A stretch of 64,000 nucleotides of DNA from Paguma larvata (GCA_030068075.1 CM057826.1:62283312-62347311), one strand, 5' to 3'. Positions 43,312 to 55,478 are shown, counted from the first letter of the stretch. Numbers and translations are program-made. The notes: a model not told the origin generated them from the sequence alone.

Positions 43312-43829
43312 CACTTCTGAACAAAATTAGAATTATTTTTGAGGGTTCTAAAATTGAGTAAGAGTTGGGCCCCCCAAACCTTAATCTCCTCTCCTGCCTT
43401 GAGGCTCATGTGAGACCCCCAGGCTCCAACGAGGGTTCAAGCTAGTATGGGGAAAGGGGTAAGGTTTCAATGTCAGATGGCCATTGAGCCAGGGGGTTGG
43501 GTATATGCCCCTGGCAAAACTGAAATGTCAGGGAGCAGAGGGTGCGGCCCTCATAAGACGCAGATGTCATCAGGCCTGAGTTTGAGTCAGTATAGGAAGA
43601 GATGAATTTCCGTTGAGTGAAAAGTGCGTCTGCTTCGATCACACTGTAATAAAACGTCCTGTGTGTTAAAAACACGATCCATATCGCCATCCCCACCTGC
43701 TCATTAGAGCAGCAGTTACTCTCCAGGACTGAGGTCCAACAGCAAGGTGGGGATTGGGGTGGCGATGGTACTGCGCCTGGTGGGGTGAGAGTAACTGAGG
43801 GTGTTTCGTACCTGTGACTGGCGGTGCCA

Positions 43830-44400
43830 TCATCAAGCTGCTCAGGCAGGTCCACGGGACGCTGGGGAGAACGAGGCGGCTGCCGGCGCTCGGGGCGGAG
43901 TCAGGCCTAGAGGCGGAGCTCGAGTCGGGCCGGGGGTGGAGCCTGTGGGGGGTGGAGCCTGCCTGGGGAGGAGCCCCGAGGACAGAGACTCAGGCCTAGA
44001 GGCGGGGTTCCGGGTCAGGCCTGGGGCGGAGCCTGTGGGGGGCGGAGCCTTCCAGGGCCAGAACCTGCCTGGGGCGGAGCCCTGAGGACGGAGACTCAGG
44101 ACTAGAGGCGGGGCTCCGAGGCACAGAGTAGGACGGAGGCGGAGTCAGGCCTAGAGGCGGCGGGGCTCTGAGGGGACTGAGTGAGCTAGGAGCTGGGCGG
44201 TCCGGTGCTGGGGGAGGTCCCTACGGGGCGGGCGGGGCCCGATCGGCTCTCTGTGTGGCCGCGGCCATGAAGCCGCAGCCGCCGGGCTAGGCCCCGGGCG
44301 GCTCCAGCCCAGGGCGGCCCGTGGAGGGCCGGGCCAGCCCTAGCTCCGGTTCCCAGGCCGGCGGGCGGCTGCTCACCATGCCGGGCAAGCATCAGCACTT
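43830..44400 (+). promoter_or_regulatory. TSPAN17: TSPAN17 CpG-island promoter
   Basis: This is a CpG-rich region immediately upstream of the TSPAN17 ATG with many GC boxes and no TATA box. The 5'UTR probably begins after about 44200. Confidence 0.8.
43901..44175 (+). repeat. Degenerate tandem repeat of GC boxes in the TSPAN17 promoter
   Basis: Each unit opens TCAGG(C/A)CTAGAGGCGG. Units begin at 43901 (89 bp), 43990 (106 bp), 44096 (49 bp) and 44145 (partial). The two long units share CCTGTGGGGGG(T/C)GGAGCC and GAGCCC(C/T)GAGGAC(A/G)GAGAC. Confidence 0.9.
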
Positions 44401-44464
44401 CCAGGAACCCGAGGTCGGCTGCTGCGGGAAATACTTCCTGTTTGGCTTCAACATTGTCTTCTGG
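44378..44464 (+). CDS. TSPAN17: TSPAN17 coding exon 1
   Basis: The ATG in CACCATGCC context encodes [20 protein letters not shown] then LFGFNIVFW. The donor is TGG/GTGAGA. Confidence 0.97.
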
Positions 44465-47400
44465 GTGAGAGCGGGGTGGATTTGGGCCCCGTGCTGACGG
44501 TGGCGGGAGGAGGTTCAGTCCCCTACTGCAGGGGCTGGGGGCGGGAGGGAGCCGGTCCCAAATCCTTAGAGCAGGGAGTGGTCTCACCCCTTCCGCCTCC
44601 AGCCCTCACCCCTTTTTCCCCACTCCCACCTCCACGCCCCCTCCCAGACCACTCCGGGGAACTAAGGAGAGGCCCGGATTGCTGGAGCCGGTCCCGGCGC
44701 TGCTGGGGTAGGTAGGGTGTGGAGGTGGAGTCTCCCGGTATCTTCCAGAGACCCGGAGGAGAAAGGGGAAGGGTCCCAGGGACTCGCTTGGTGCAGGTCT
44801 CCCTTTCTCCCGTCCAGCTCCTTTGCTACTCTGGATGTGGGGTGTGCGCTGAGCTCCACCCCTGGTTTAGCCCACCGAAGGGAGTGTCTCCGTGAAGGGA
44901 AAGGCCGGATTCCCTCACTTAGCCTTAAGCTCCTTTGGGGGGACGGAGAGAGGGGTGATGTGTGGGTCTTGCTTCTTACTGTGGAGGCTTGCCGACTGGG
45001 GGAGCGCCAATAGCTCTAGTCCTCTGCGGGAGGCAAGAGATGTCCCCTGTTGAAACGTCTTGAGGTGGCCCTGGGGAACAGAATTCAACATTCCCCGGCT
45101 GACAAAACCGAGGTTTTGCGGGCGGTGCTGCCCTGCCAGAGAAGGGAGCTTCAACTGCCCCTCCCGGGGTGGCATCTGTGCCCCCTGGGCCCTGCCAAGT
45201 CATCTTCCCTTCTCCCTCCTCCATCCCATCTCCAAGGCTGCTTGCTGCCTCTGCAGTCTCTGCTCCTGCTGCCTTGTGTCAAAATGCCAGGCCCATTCTG
45301 TTTCATTCAGCAAGACTCTGGCAGCGCCCTCCCCTACATGCTGCCCATGCAGTCACCCTTGTGTGGTGGGTCTTTTGACTCTAGCAATGCCCAGCTCTCG
45401 AGGGTGTGGGCAATGCGCAGAGAGTACTGGTGGGGAAGTCTGGAGGCCTGGGTGTAGGAAGCAGAGCTCTGAGACTGGGCCAAGTCACTTCTCTCTGGGC
45501 CTCAGCTTCCCTTCCTGGGAGTGGTGGTAATGAAGCCTGCCCCTCAGGGTTGTAAGGCCGATTAAATGAATTCTAACTTGTATTCACACAGCTACTTTAT
45601 TTATTATCTACATTTTATAGATGAGGGAACAGGTCACTTAACCTAGAATCGCATGGCCAGTAAGCCCAGAGCCAAGTGGGCAGTGGGTAGAGGTGAGGCA
45701 GAGCATTGAACATAGTGAGTCCCCCGCCCCCATGCCAAGGGAAACTCTGGCTCTTTGCAGGCACACCAACTTTTGCAGGGGAGTGGGGGTGGGGAGCCAG
45801 AGCAGGAAGGGCCTCCGTGGGCTGGGGCAGTGCTTGAATTTTATGTCAAGGGCAATGTAGAGCCTTGAGGGCTTTGGTGCTAGATGATGGGTCTCTTTTG
45901 GCTTTTGTACTAGAGGGGGATCTGTCTGGCTGCATGGGGAGAGTGGGTGAGGGGCACAGGGCTTGGAAGTGGGGAGACCTGGGAGGAGGGCTGGGGCACA
46001 GCTCGGGGGTGGGGAGTGGGAAGTGAGGAAGGCTCCAGGGGAAGTTAGGAGGCTGAACTGACAGGACACTTGGGGGGCCAAGAGACGGTTTCAGGTTTGG
46101 GTCAAGGTGGCTGGAGGGAGGTGCCTATCACGTAGGCCCCAAGAATTTTGTTTGTTTGTTTGTTTGTTTTAATGGAAAGCAGACCCTGATTGTTACTCTG
46201 CCGAGAACCTTCCAGCAATTAACACTGGCCAGACTCCTCCCATGGCCTCCAGGACCCTCTGGAGTCTGGCCCTGCTGCCCTTACGTTTGTCCCTTGCACC
46301 ACCAAACACGATCTTACCTCTGGGCCTCTGCCAGCCTCTCTACCTGGAATTTTCTTCTCACTACACTTTTTCATTATTTAGACCTTGGCTAAAATGTCCC
46401 CATTTTCCCTAACTGAAGCTTGCCTCCACCACCCCTAGTCACTCCCCACCGCATCACCCTGTTTGGTTTCTTTAGAGGATCTGTTGGTATCTGAAATTAC
46501 CTTATGGATTTCCCCCACTGGAGTGTAAGCTCCATGAGGGCAGAGAGCTCCTTTGTCCTATTAGCGGATATATTCCCAGCACACGGAACAGGGCCGGGAC
46601 ATGGAGGTATTTGTAGCAGGCAGCCGGACACAGGGGTCTGGAGCCAGGGTGGATCTGGGAGACGCCAGTGTCTGATGGTGCGGCTAGTAAGTGCGGAGGA
46701 GGAAGAAGACAGAAGGCTGAAGGTGAAACCTGGCTGGGGGTGGGTGGTGACCATGCGCATCGGCAGGTGAATCCTGGGAGGGAGGCTGAGAAGGAGCAGA
46801 GAGAGGAATGGCATTGGGTTCACCAAGGAGGAGTTCAGAAAAGAGAAAGTAGTGGTCAGTCGCCTGTCTAAAGGCCATGGGCGGGTCAAGTGGGATGAGG
46901 CAGGAGAGGTGATGTTTGGTTTCACATCCCAGATCTAGTGGAGGGGGGGGGAAGGAAAGACATTTCCAGAGAATACAGCAGTGGGCGGAGCCTGGGGTCA
47001 GAGAGAGGAAGGCATTAAAGTGGGTGGTCATGGTGGAATTGACTGGAATTGGGGGAGGTTGGGGGAAGGGAAGGAGCCTGTGAAAGTGGGTGGGTGAGGA
47101 AGGTCTGAAGAGGTGGGGTCACGGCCCTGTGCTGGCTGGGGCAGGAAGGGCACTCTCCCTGTGAGGATATTCAGGGACCTGCCCAGTCTCAGGCCCGTAG
47201 CCGTGACATTCAGGGCTCTTCCCAGTAAGGGACTGAGGCAGGATGGCGTGCTGTGCTTAGAAGGCCCAGGCAGAACTGTGGCCAGAAGTTTTCAAGGGCA
47301 CAGCTACCGGCCCAGACTGGGGTCCCTCAGCTGGGTCCTGCCCACATCGGGATTCTTTGTCATTCAGGGGTCTTTGCTATAAAAGCAGAAAACAGAGTAG

Positions 47401-50400
47401 GGCAGCCATCACCGAGTTGGAGGGCAGCGGGAGGGCCAGATTGGGAAGGGGCAGAAAGGAGGCTAGGAGCCCAGAGCCCAGACAGGTCTGGTGGGAGGAG
47501 AGGCTCAGGACATAGCAGCTGCCACCGCTTGGCAGGAATGTCCCGGCCACCCTCTGCTCCAGTTCTGAGTTGTGGGAAGGGCTAAGGTGGGTTCCATCCT
47601 CCAGGCTGTGTTTTGTTGGGGAGAAGCCCTGAAATGTATTCTTGGGAAGGTAGAAAGGACCCTGGACCCTCCCCTCATCCTCTCTCCTCCTGGTTTCCTG
47701 GAGACCCTGAGTACTAGCGGGGAGGGGGCTGTGTTTGGGGTGGGGAAGGATGCTGATACTCCAACCCTCAGCTCTTTGCTGCTGCTTCTGCAGGTGCTGG
47801 GAGCCCTGTTCCTGGCCATTGGCCTCTGGGCCTGGGGTGAGAAGGTAAGGTGGTGCGGCAGGGTGTGGGGCTGCCGCAGTTGAGGTGGTGGGAGGATCGG
47901 CCTGACCACTCACCTTTGCTCCTCTGCCACAGGGCGTTCTCTCCAACATCTCAGCGCTGACAGATCTGGGAGGCCTCGACCCTGTATGGCTGTTTGTAGT
48001 GGTCGGAGGTGTCATGTCGGTGCTGGGCTTTGCTGGCTGCATTGGGGCCCTCCGGGAGAACACCTTCCTGCTCAAGTTTGTGAGTGCACCCCCATCTAGA
48101 TCCACTGGGGACCCCAACCTCCTCCCACTTCTCCTATATAGTTAGTACTTAATAATGGGTAGTTTTATTATTATGTTATTATAACAATAATCCTCAGAAT
48201 TGTATTATCTATACCGCCCCTCCAGGAACTCCTACTGGAGGCTGAGCCTCTCTTCCTAACCAGTCAGCCAGTTTTTTTTTCTTTTTTTAAAATGTTTTTT
48301 TTTTATTTTGAGCGAATGCGGGCCTGTGCGCATGTGCAAGCAGAGGATGGGGGGGGGCGGGCGGGGGGAGAGAATCCCAAGCAGGCTCCTTGCCGGTAGC
48401 AAGAGATGGGTTTCATCTCCTGACTGTGAGATCAGGACCTGAGTAGAAATCGAGAGTCAGAAGCAGCCGGTTCTTGGCATCTCTTTGGTTCAGATTGGTT
48501 GTGTTTGGACCAAACCCTGCGGCCCTGGGAGAGGTAGCGCTCTGATTGGTGGGCTCCTGGCCCAGGCCCAGTCCTCTCTCTGGGAATGCGGAAGGAGGTG
48601 ATGGCTCTGTCTGAGCCACAGGAACTGAAGGCTTATGTGGAGGGTGGTTTTTCAACGAAAACAGGGTGATTACCAGAGGAAGCAGAATAAATGGGTTGTA
48701 GGAACAGTGCTGCTGGCCGTCGCCATCATCAAACAATATTAATAGAAGAAAAGCTGGCGACCCTCGGCTTTCTTGGGTTGGGTGGGCGGGGAGCTCTGCC
48801 CCGTTGAACCCGCAGGCCCTGCATCTCTGACCCCCCACAATCTGTATGCCCCCCACCCCAGTTCTCCGTGTTTCTCGGCCTCATCTTCTTCCTGGAGCTG
48901 GCAACGGGGATCCTGGCCTTCATATTCAAGGACTGGATTCGAGACCAGCTCAATTTCTTCATCAACAACAATGTCAAGGCCTATCGGGACGACATTGACC
49001 TCCAGAACCTCATTGACTTTGCTCAGGAATATGTGAGTCCAGCACCAGCCCGGGCTACCTGCATGAGGCGCCTGCTGGGCAGATGCATGAAAGGATAAGT
49101 CCCCTGTGTGCCGGGACCATTCCCCAACCCATGCCCCAGGGAAGAGAGGCAGGAGGCCCCTGTCTGAGGGGAAGCCAGCTTATGTGATCCCCAGAGGTCC
49201 CCGTCGTGCCTCGTTCTGCTGGGACCCAGTGCTGGGGAACAGAGGCCGGAGGCTCCAAACTGGCAGCCCCTAGGCCAAGGTTTACAACACACTTAAAGGA
49301 AGAAATTCGATACAAAAATATAAATTTCCCCCTCTGATGAAGCCCGGACCCAGAGTCTTGGCTGCGGTTACACTGCCGCTGTTCCCCGGCGCTGGCAGAG
49401 GAGGTCTCCCTTTGCCATTGTCTCTGCAACTCTTTATTTCATTATGCCTGTTGGCCCTCTTCTCTCGTATCGGTTGTTTGTTCGTCCTCTGAACATATTA
49501 GAATTTGAGACTTCCCCTCTCGACTGAAGCTCTGCTCTTAAGCTCCATACCTAACCCATGTGAAGAAGCCGTCAGTGGAAAATTCACGAGATTCTCGACA
49601 CCTCCCGCCTTCCCCTCCTCATCCACTGGCCCCCACTTACACATAGTCACCCCCAGTCACACCCACTTCCACGGTTCCATGCCTTCAGCACCATCCTCCC
49701 CTAGAGCTGGTACCTGCTTTGAGGAGTTCTCAACTCAGGACAGGGCGGACATATAGTGAGGTAGTTAGCATGTGATTTATTTGTTCATTCGACACAGAAT
49801 TGGCAGAGGCTTATTGTGTGGCAGGCCCCAGGCCGGTTGCTGGGAATTCAGTGGTGAAAAAACTAGGACTTGTCCTCATGGAGATGGCAGTCGGGGGCAA
49901 GAGACAGGTGATAAGCAAAACAGACAAATGTAGTGTGCGCGCACATGCGTATGTATGGTGTTATGAACTGTGGTAAGAGCTGAAATGAGGAAGGGTCGAG
50001 AAGAGGAAGGCCTTGGAGAAGAAGCGGGCTTGTGGAAAGAGGGGCAGGTGTTTCCCAGCCGGAACAGCAGGTGCTGAGCAGAGCGAGAGGAGGCAGGCGG
50101 AGGCCAGGCTGTTTGCTGGGACCTGCGCTGGGACACAGAGCCGCTGGCCAGGGCTCACTCCCCCAGCTCTGCCCACGGCGGCCTACCTGCGTCGGCGTGA
50201 AGCTGGTCCCTTGAGGGCCGGCTTTCGTGTCCGATGGGCTAAGGCCTGTGCTCCTGTCTCCCCCGGCTCACGAGCTCGCTCCAGTGCGGCCTCCCGCTCG
50301 CTATTGCCACGCCTAGGGAGGCAGCGTACGATGTTCCGGGTGGAGGTGTCGGGGATACGGGTGCTGCCGTGGCATTTATGAAGTGTGATGGGGTGTATGA

Positions 50401-52491
50401 GGGTGACAGGGTTACCCTCCTGTCCCTGCAGAGAGGAAGAGAGAGAGTCTTCACAAAATATCTGGGGCAAGTGTGGGGAGACCCGGCACAGACATGGGGT
50501 CCAGTGGTACCTTTCCCCACAGGGCTTGGCCTGACACCCACTTCTCAGGGCACCCCTTCCCAGTACCCCCCTACCCCCAGCAACCTGGGCAGGAGGTTAG
50601 TGATGCTCCGATGGCTCTGGGCTTAGCTCTGGCCTTTCCGTTGGGAGGGGGGGAAGGTGCCCACCCACCTGGCTGCCTCCCCTCCCAGTGCAGCCCCCCC
50701 TGTCTCCCTGCAGCCTGGGCCTGTCTCCAAACTGGATGGGGCTCCTGGGGTGGCTCACCCTGGGCTCTCCTCTCGCCCCTTAGTGGTCTTGCTGCGGAGC
50801 CCGAGGGCCTAATGATTGGAACCTCAATATCTATTTCAACTGCACTGACTTGAACCCGAGCCGGGAGCGCTGCGGGGTGCCCTTCTCCTGCTGCGTCAGG
50901 GACCCTGCGGTGAGTGGGATGTGGTGAGGAGGGGCAGGGGCATTGCTGTGCGCAGACCAAGTGTGGGGAAAATCCACCACTGGCTTGCTGGGCTCGGCCC
51001 TGCTCTAGGGGCCTTGGGTGCCGGGGGAGGTCATTTTACATGGGCGTACCCCTCCTGCACTGGGGAGTTTGTGTCCTTGGGCAGAAGTGGGGTCTGCACC
51101 CCTTCAGCAAAACCTGTCTCTGTGATTGTAGCAAGGCAGCTGCCACACCCCTGGGCCGCCGTGTTGGCACGGTCGGGCGTGGGGCTTCTGACCTCTCGTA
51201 TGACTGTCTTCAGAGCAGAAATGTCTCCCAGTGACACCTTTCCCAGCACAGTTCACCTGGGACACTGGGGGCCAGGACTCTTCCCATTCTTAGAAAACAC
51301 GAGCAGGCAGGACTCCTAACCGGGAGGCAGCTCAGGCTGGCGTTTGTAGCCACGTGTCCAAGGAAAGAGGTGTGTGGGCCTCAGTGAGCCCTCGCCAAGG
51401 AGTGGTGGGCATGGCAGAGTCCGTGGTTCCATCAGCTTCCCCTGAGAAGCAAGAACCATTCCGGTGCTGGGCGTCGTGGGCCCCCATGGGGTATCCCCTC
51501 ACCAGCTCACTCATTGGCCTGTTTCTCCTCAGGAAGATGTCCTCAACACCCAGTGTGGCTATGATGTCCGGCTCAAGCTGGTGAGAGGGGTGGGGACAGA
51601 GTTGGGGGCATTGGGATGGGAAGGACAGCCTCCCATAAGCTCCTCCGAGAGGTCTCGGGGATTCCCTGGGGAGGGGGTCCTGAGTCCTAGGAACCAGCCA
51701 GGCACCTGGGACTTGGTACTACCAAACACGGGGGCAGTGGGCCCATGGGCACAGACACGTGTGTGTTTGCTCATTGCAACTCTTTGTCGAGTACCCGCTG
51801 GTGCTCACACCTGGCAGCGCCCTAGATGCTAGGGATTCATGCTCATGAGCTAGGCAGACAGAGCCTAGTATGGCAGTAAGGAGCTGCCATACTAGTGGAG
51901 GGAGAAAGACAGAAAGTTCATGGATAAATACTTGTGAACAGTAATGTGACGATTTCAACCAACAGCTTCAATGCAAAGAAGGAGGGGAGGTGATAGGATT
52001 GGGGCTGGTGGTCAGGGAAGGCCTCTTGAAGGAGGGGGCGGGCGTCTGTTCCAAGACTCTGATGACCAGAAGGAGTCTGTCACGCAAAGGCCCTGTGGTA
52101 GAGCTCCATCCAGGCAGCAGGTGCAAAGGTGTAAGGCCCTGGGGTGGAGACGAGCTTGGCAAGCTAGGCTGAGAGGAGGCCTGTGGAGGGGGGCGGGGGT
52201 GGGCCAAGCCGCTGTCTGTGTGTCCCCAGGAGCTGGAGCAGCAGGGCTCCATCCACACCAAAGGCTGCGTGGGCCAGTTCGAGAAGTGGCTGCAGGACAA
52301 CCTGATCGTTGTGGCCGGGGTCTTTGTGGGCATCGCCCTCCTCCAGGTACCGCCTCAGCACAGCATGCCCCCCACACCCCCGCCCTGCCGGCAGCCTTTC
52401 CCTCACTCACCCCTTTGTCTTACAGATCTTTGGTATCTGCCTGGCCCAGAACCTTGTGAGTGACATCAAGGCAGTGAAGGCCAACTGGTGA
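44378..52491 (+). CDS. TSPAN17: Tetraspanin-17 (whole coding span, 8 coding exons, 270 aa)
   Basis: TSPAN17 is a TspanC8 tetraspanin that escorts the metalloprotease ADAM10 and affects its substrate choice. Coding exons are 44378-44464, 47794-47844, 47933-48079, 48862-49032, 50784-50909, 51533-51580, 52230-52346 and 52426-52491. All are phase 0 with GT/AG borders and they join to 270 residues, the family length. Membrane segments are at about 18-40, 65-86, 95-117 and 231-256. The large extracellular loop has the CCG motif (C155-C156-G157) and eight cysteines (C155, C156, C172, C182, C188, C189, C202, C223), the TspanC8 signature. N-glycosylation sequons are visible at N51 (NIS) and N171 (NCT). 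Intron 1 is about 3.3 kb. The gene follows EIF4E1B on the same strand. Confidence 0.97.
44465..47793 (+). other. TSPAN17: TSPAN17 intron 1
   Basis: It holds adjacent MIR fragments in opposite orientation (about 45455-45560 plus, 45570-45680 minus), a GTTT microsatellite (about 46147-46169), an L2 (about 46175-46600) and ancient GA-rich repeat text (about 45800-46140 and 46660-47100). No exon is seen. Confidence 0.7.
46175..46600 (+). repeat. L2-like 3' end
   Basis: Phrases CTCTGGGCCTCTGCCAGCC and GTGTAAGCTCCATGAGGGC are typical of L2 3' ends. Confidence 0.6.
47794..47844 (+). CDS. TSPAN17: TSPAN17 coding exon 2
   Basis: It encodes [17 protein letters not shown] (rest of TM1). The acceptor is CTTCTGCAG and the donor is AAG/GTAAGG. 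Confidence 0.97.
47933..48079 (+). CDS. TSPAN17: TSPAN17 coding exon 3
   Basis: It encodes the small extracellular loop with sequon N51, and TM2 ([19 protein letters not shown]). The donor is TTT/GTGAGT. Confidence 0.97.
48270..48468 (-). mobile_element. Diverged, 5'-truncated SINEC in TSPAN17 intron 3
   Basis: It has a reverse tail with T runs, a G-rich expansion (GGGGGGGGCGGGCGGGGGG near 48350) and GTGAGATCAGGACCTGAG. The head is missing. Confidence 0.75.
48862..49032 (+). CDS. TSPAN17: TSPAN17 coding exon 4
   Basis: It encodes TM3 ([20 protein letters not shown]) and the start of the large loop, ending LIDFAQEY. The donor is TAT/GTGAGT. Confidence 0.97.
49770..50110 (+). repeat. Ancient interspersed repeat in TSPAN17 intron 4
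   Basis: Text such as GTGGCAGGCCCCAGGCC and CTTGTCCTCATGGAGATGGC recurs in related form elsewhere in the window. Family unnamed. Confidence 0.4.
50784..50909 (+). CDS. TSPAN17: TSPAN17 coding exon 5
   Basis: It encodes [20 protein letters not shown] and continues to SCCVRDPA, carrying six of the eight loop cysteines and sequon N171. The donor is GCG/GTGAGT. Confidence 0.97.
51533..51580 (+). CDS. TSPAN17: TSPAN17 coding exon 6
   Basis: It encodes [16 protein letters not shown] with C202. The acceptor is CTCCTCAG and the donor is CTG/GTGAGA. Confidence 0.97.
51830..52170 (+). repeat. Ancient interspersed repeat in TSPAN17 intron 6
   Basis: It includes GTCAGGGAAGGCCTCTTG and GGTGCAAAGGTGTAAGGCCC, phrases shared with other ancient repeats in the window. 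Confidence 0.45.
52230..52346 (+). CDS. TSPAN17: TSPAN17 coding exon 7
   Basis: It encodes [20 protein letters not shown] (C223) and most of TM4. The donor is CAG/GTACCG. Confidence 0.97.
52426..52491 (+). CDS. TSPAN17: TSPAN17 coding exon 8 and stop
   Basis: It encodes [20 protein letters not shown] then W, then TGA at 52489-52491. The stop overlaps a donor-like CTG/GTGAGG that could splice onward. Confidence 0.97.
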   Translation: MFGICLAQNLVSDIKAVKANW

Positions 52492-53026
52492 GGCTGCCAC
52501 ACTGGCCATGGCCACCTGCCTGGCCCATCCAGGGCCCCACCCCCCCATTCCTCCCCCTGTACCCGTGATGGGCAAGGCCACGGTGTTTCTGCTTGGGCCT
52601 GAGCTCCACAGGGGGCTTGAGTGTGGGTGTGCTGTGCCCCTGTGGAGAAAGCCGTGTGCCTCTGCCCGGGCTGCCTGTCCTGGAGCTGTGTGCCCGGAGG
52701 GTGGGTGCGTCTGTGAGTGTGCACAGGGAGCCACCATCGCGGCTGTTGTTGGGCGGTGGGCTCTCCAGGGGACCAGGAATGGCACAGCTAAGAGGACGTG
52801 GGCTTTAGGGTGGGGTGGGAGGGGTTCCCCGCCCAGGTTGGGACGCAATTCTGTGTGCATGGCTATTAGGGCAGGCTTGGGGCCTGCTGTTGCTGGGGAC
52901 ATAGACTCATTCAGCCTCAGAGCTGTCTTCTCTACTAGCTGTGACCTTGACCCTACCAGAAGCCCCCTTCGGCCTTCAGACTTTAAAATGGGTCCAAGAA
53001 TTTTCTCTCCCTCGCTTGCCTCTCAG

Positions 53027-53063
53027 GATCAAACATGACGATGGCTACAAACTACTCAAATAA
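53027..53063 (+). CDS. TSPAN17: Possible alternative TSPAN17 terminal coding exon
   Basis: A pyrimidine-rich acceptor (TTGCCTCTCAG) ends at 53026. Joined to a donor at 52487/52488 it keeps W270 and adds IKHDDGYKLLK before TAA. The new stop lies inside the poly(A) signal at 53059-53064. No transcript evidence is available here. Confidence 0.35.
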
Positions 53064-53064
53064 A
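53059..53064 (+). terminator. TSPAN17: TSPAN17 poly(A) signal AATAAA
   Basis: This is a canonical signal about 570 bases after the stop codon, the nearest one. Confidence 0.75.
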
Positions 53065-54638
53065 CAAAGCCTTGAAAAGCACTGGCTTACGCCCGCCATC
53101 TCGGAGGTTCTGTCAGCGGCAGGGCCTCAGCAGCGCTCTCCACCTGGGACCCCAGCCTGGACGCACCCTGCCTGCGTGTATTCCTGGCTTAGGTAGTGTA
53201 TACAACTGAGCCAACCTTTAAAACTTGGTATATTTCACGTAAAAGTCCAGCTCCCCAGCATCTTGTGAAGAATGGCCATCCGACCACAGCGGCTCTTCAG
53301 CGGCATCATCGCCTGGGACACGTGCTTCCTGGTCTCTGCGGGCCCTGCCTGGCCTGTTCTGCTCACCTAAGTGCCCTGCCTGACCCTGTAGGCTGGGAGT
53401 TGGCCTCTCCCACCTCTGCAGGGTTTTCCCCCGCAAATGCTGCGAGGCTGCTGTGGGCCAAGCCCAGATGAAGCATGGGAGTGAGAAGAACAGGGAGGCT
53501 GGAGTGTCCCGAAGAGGCCACAGCCTGGGAGGGGGTCTGGTCCTCCTGGGGACTAAGATGGGTGCCAGCATGCCCAGGAGAGGGGCTGAGGGGTGGGATG
53601 GAGGTCAGGAAGGTTTTGGAAGGAGGTAGCTGGAACCCTGAGCTTGGCACCCATGGGGATAGGGGGAGCCAGGTTTGGGGGGCCATTGGTTGTTTTGACT
53701 CCTAGGCTCACTTGGAATCCCATTCAGAAATCTTCCTGGCGGCCTGTAGAGCTGCCTCGTGGCCACCTGAGGGCGCATCAGCACAGCATTACCTGCGGCT
53801 GGCTTTCCTAGGGCAACCTCACCCAAGGTACATCCCTGTGCCTGGTGTGTCCACCCTGCTTACTAGTTCTTTGGGGTTCAGGGAATTTATAGACTTCTAG
53901 AGGAGGAGCAAACTGGCTCAGATTTGGGAAGTCTGGCTTCTGCTCTCATATCCGCTCAAAGGGGGTATTTGGTATCCCCGCATTTGTGGACAGAGGGAGA
54001 GGTTTGGGCTAGTTCATAGATCTCTAACTTAGATGCCCTCGGGCCAGGTGGGTTATAAAAATAAATACAGTAGGCCTTTGAGTTGTGAGGTCTTTATAGT
54101 GCAACTTTGATTTTTCCCACTATTACTGGAGATGGGACACAGACATTGCTTTGTAATGAGAAATATTTGCATGATTGAGTCGCTAATGGCAGCTGGCTTT
54201 GCGTTACAATAGGTGTGGTGGGGATGTGGCAAAGCACAGATTCCCACCTGAAATTGGTGGCCGTCATTCAGTTGTAACTAATTACTGTAAAGTGGGAATG
54301 TAGGTCTAATGCAAGAGATCTGGAGAAGCCAAAAAGCCAGAGTTTTATGTGAGATATTTCGGTTTTTAAGTTGTTGGCAACTAATGAAAAAACATTTTGA
54401 ATGCTGCTAGCCAAACAAAAGGTGTGGGGGCCAGCTTTGGGCCCCGTGCCACAGTGGAGCCCTCTGGGGCAGTCACCCATGGCTCTCCGGCTGCTCTGCC
54501 AATTCAGGCCTTCTGGGAGCCGCTGCAGGTGGGCGGGGTGTGGGGCAGGTGCCCAGCAGTGTGGCTCCCAGATGCAGGCTGGACCGTGTCCTCGGGCCTC
54601 TGAACGACACGGGCCCGTGGGTGGTTTATACATGCTAC

Positions 54639-54644
54639 AATAAA
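54639..54644 (+). terminator. TSPAN17: Distal poly(A) signal AATAAA, possibly TSPAN17
   Basis: The sequence is CTACAATAAATGCAGC. GT-rich sequence (GTGCGTGTGTCTTGTGG) follows within about 25 bases, as at real cleavage sites. It would give a 3'UTR of about 2.1 kb. Confidence 0.45.
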
Positions 54645-55478
54645 TGCAGCTCACAATATCGTGCGTGTGTCTTGTGGTCTCTGATTTTAAGTGCGTTCAC
54701 TTTCATTTTCCCTCACACCTCACCACACCTTGTGAGGTGGAGAGTCCTTTCCTGATGAGGAAACTGGCCCAGGGGAACGAGCTGCCCAGAGCACGCAGCC
54801 GGGAGGAGGCACCCAGGTCTGACCCCTCTTGGTGTCTCGAGCTGCACCCGCCCTGCCCTTCTGCCGAGTCCTGGTGAAACCTGCACACTTGAAGTGCTAA
54901 CTAGTGAGGCAGTACCCTATCACTCCCCAAGTGCGAGCTGAGCATCTGCTTAGGTGTGGGGAAGTAGAGAAGAAAAGTTCAAGGTCCTGGCCCTTGTGCT
55001 GCATTCTTGTGCAGGAGGCACAACAGCAGGTAGGCACGTGAACACTGGTGCTATTTGTGCTATGGAGAGGTTAAGAGTGATGGCTAGACAGTGACAGTTG
55101 GGGTGCCTGGGAGAAGGGACCCCTTGATGGGCTGCTGGGAGGGGCCGCCGTCTCTGGGAAGCTCCAGGGGAACAGCGTTCTAGGTTTTGGTACCAGTTTC
55201 CCTAGAGGCCCTGAAGTTGGGGCGGGTTTGGCATGAAGGAGCCTGGGGTGCTGAAGAAGTGGGGGTGGGGGTGCGGTTGGGAGGCAGAGGGAAGTGGTAG
55301 AACCAGAATATATTTGGCAATGGGACGGATGAGATAGGATAGGTATGGCTAGTAGGAGTGGCTGTGACTCTGGCCAGGGACCCAGAATTCTCCAAAGCTC
55401 AGTTCTGCTATATGATGTCCTTCTGTCCGTCTTGCATTCACCATTCACCCACTAACCCATCCACCCATCTACCCACCT

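Noticed and set aside
53196..53471. 91-codon ORF downstream of TSPAN17
   Set aside because: It lies after the proximal poly(A) signal, has no recognised domain and no clear splice link to TSPAN17.
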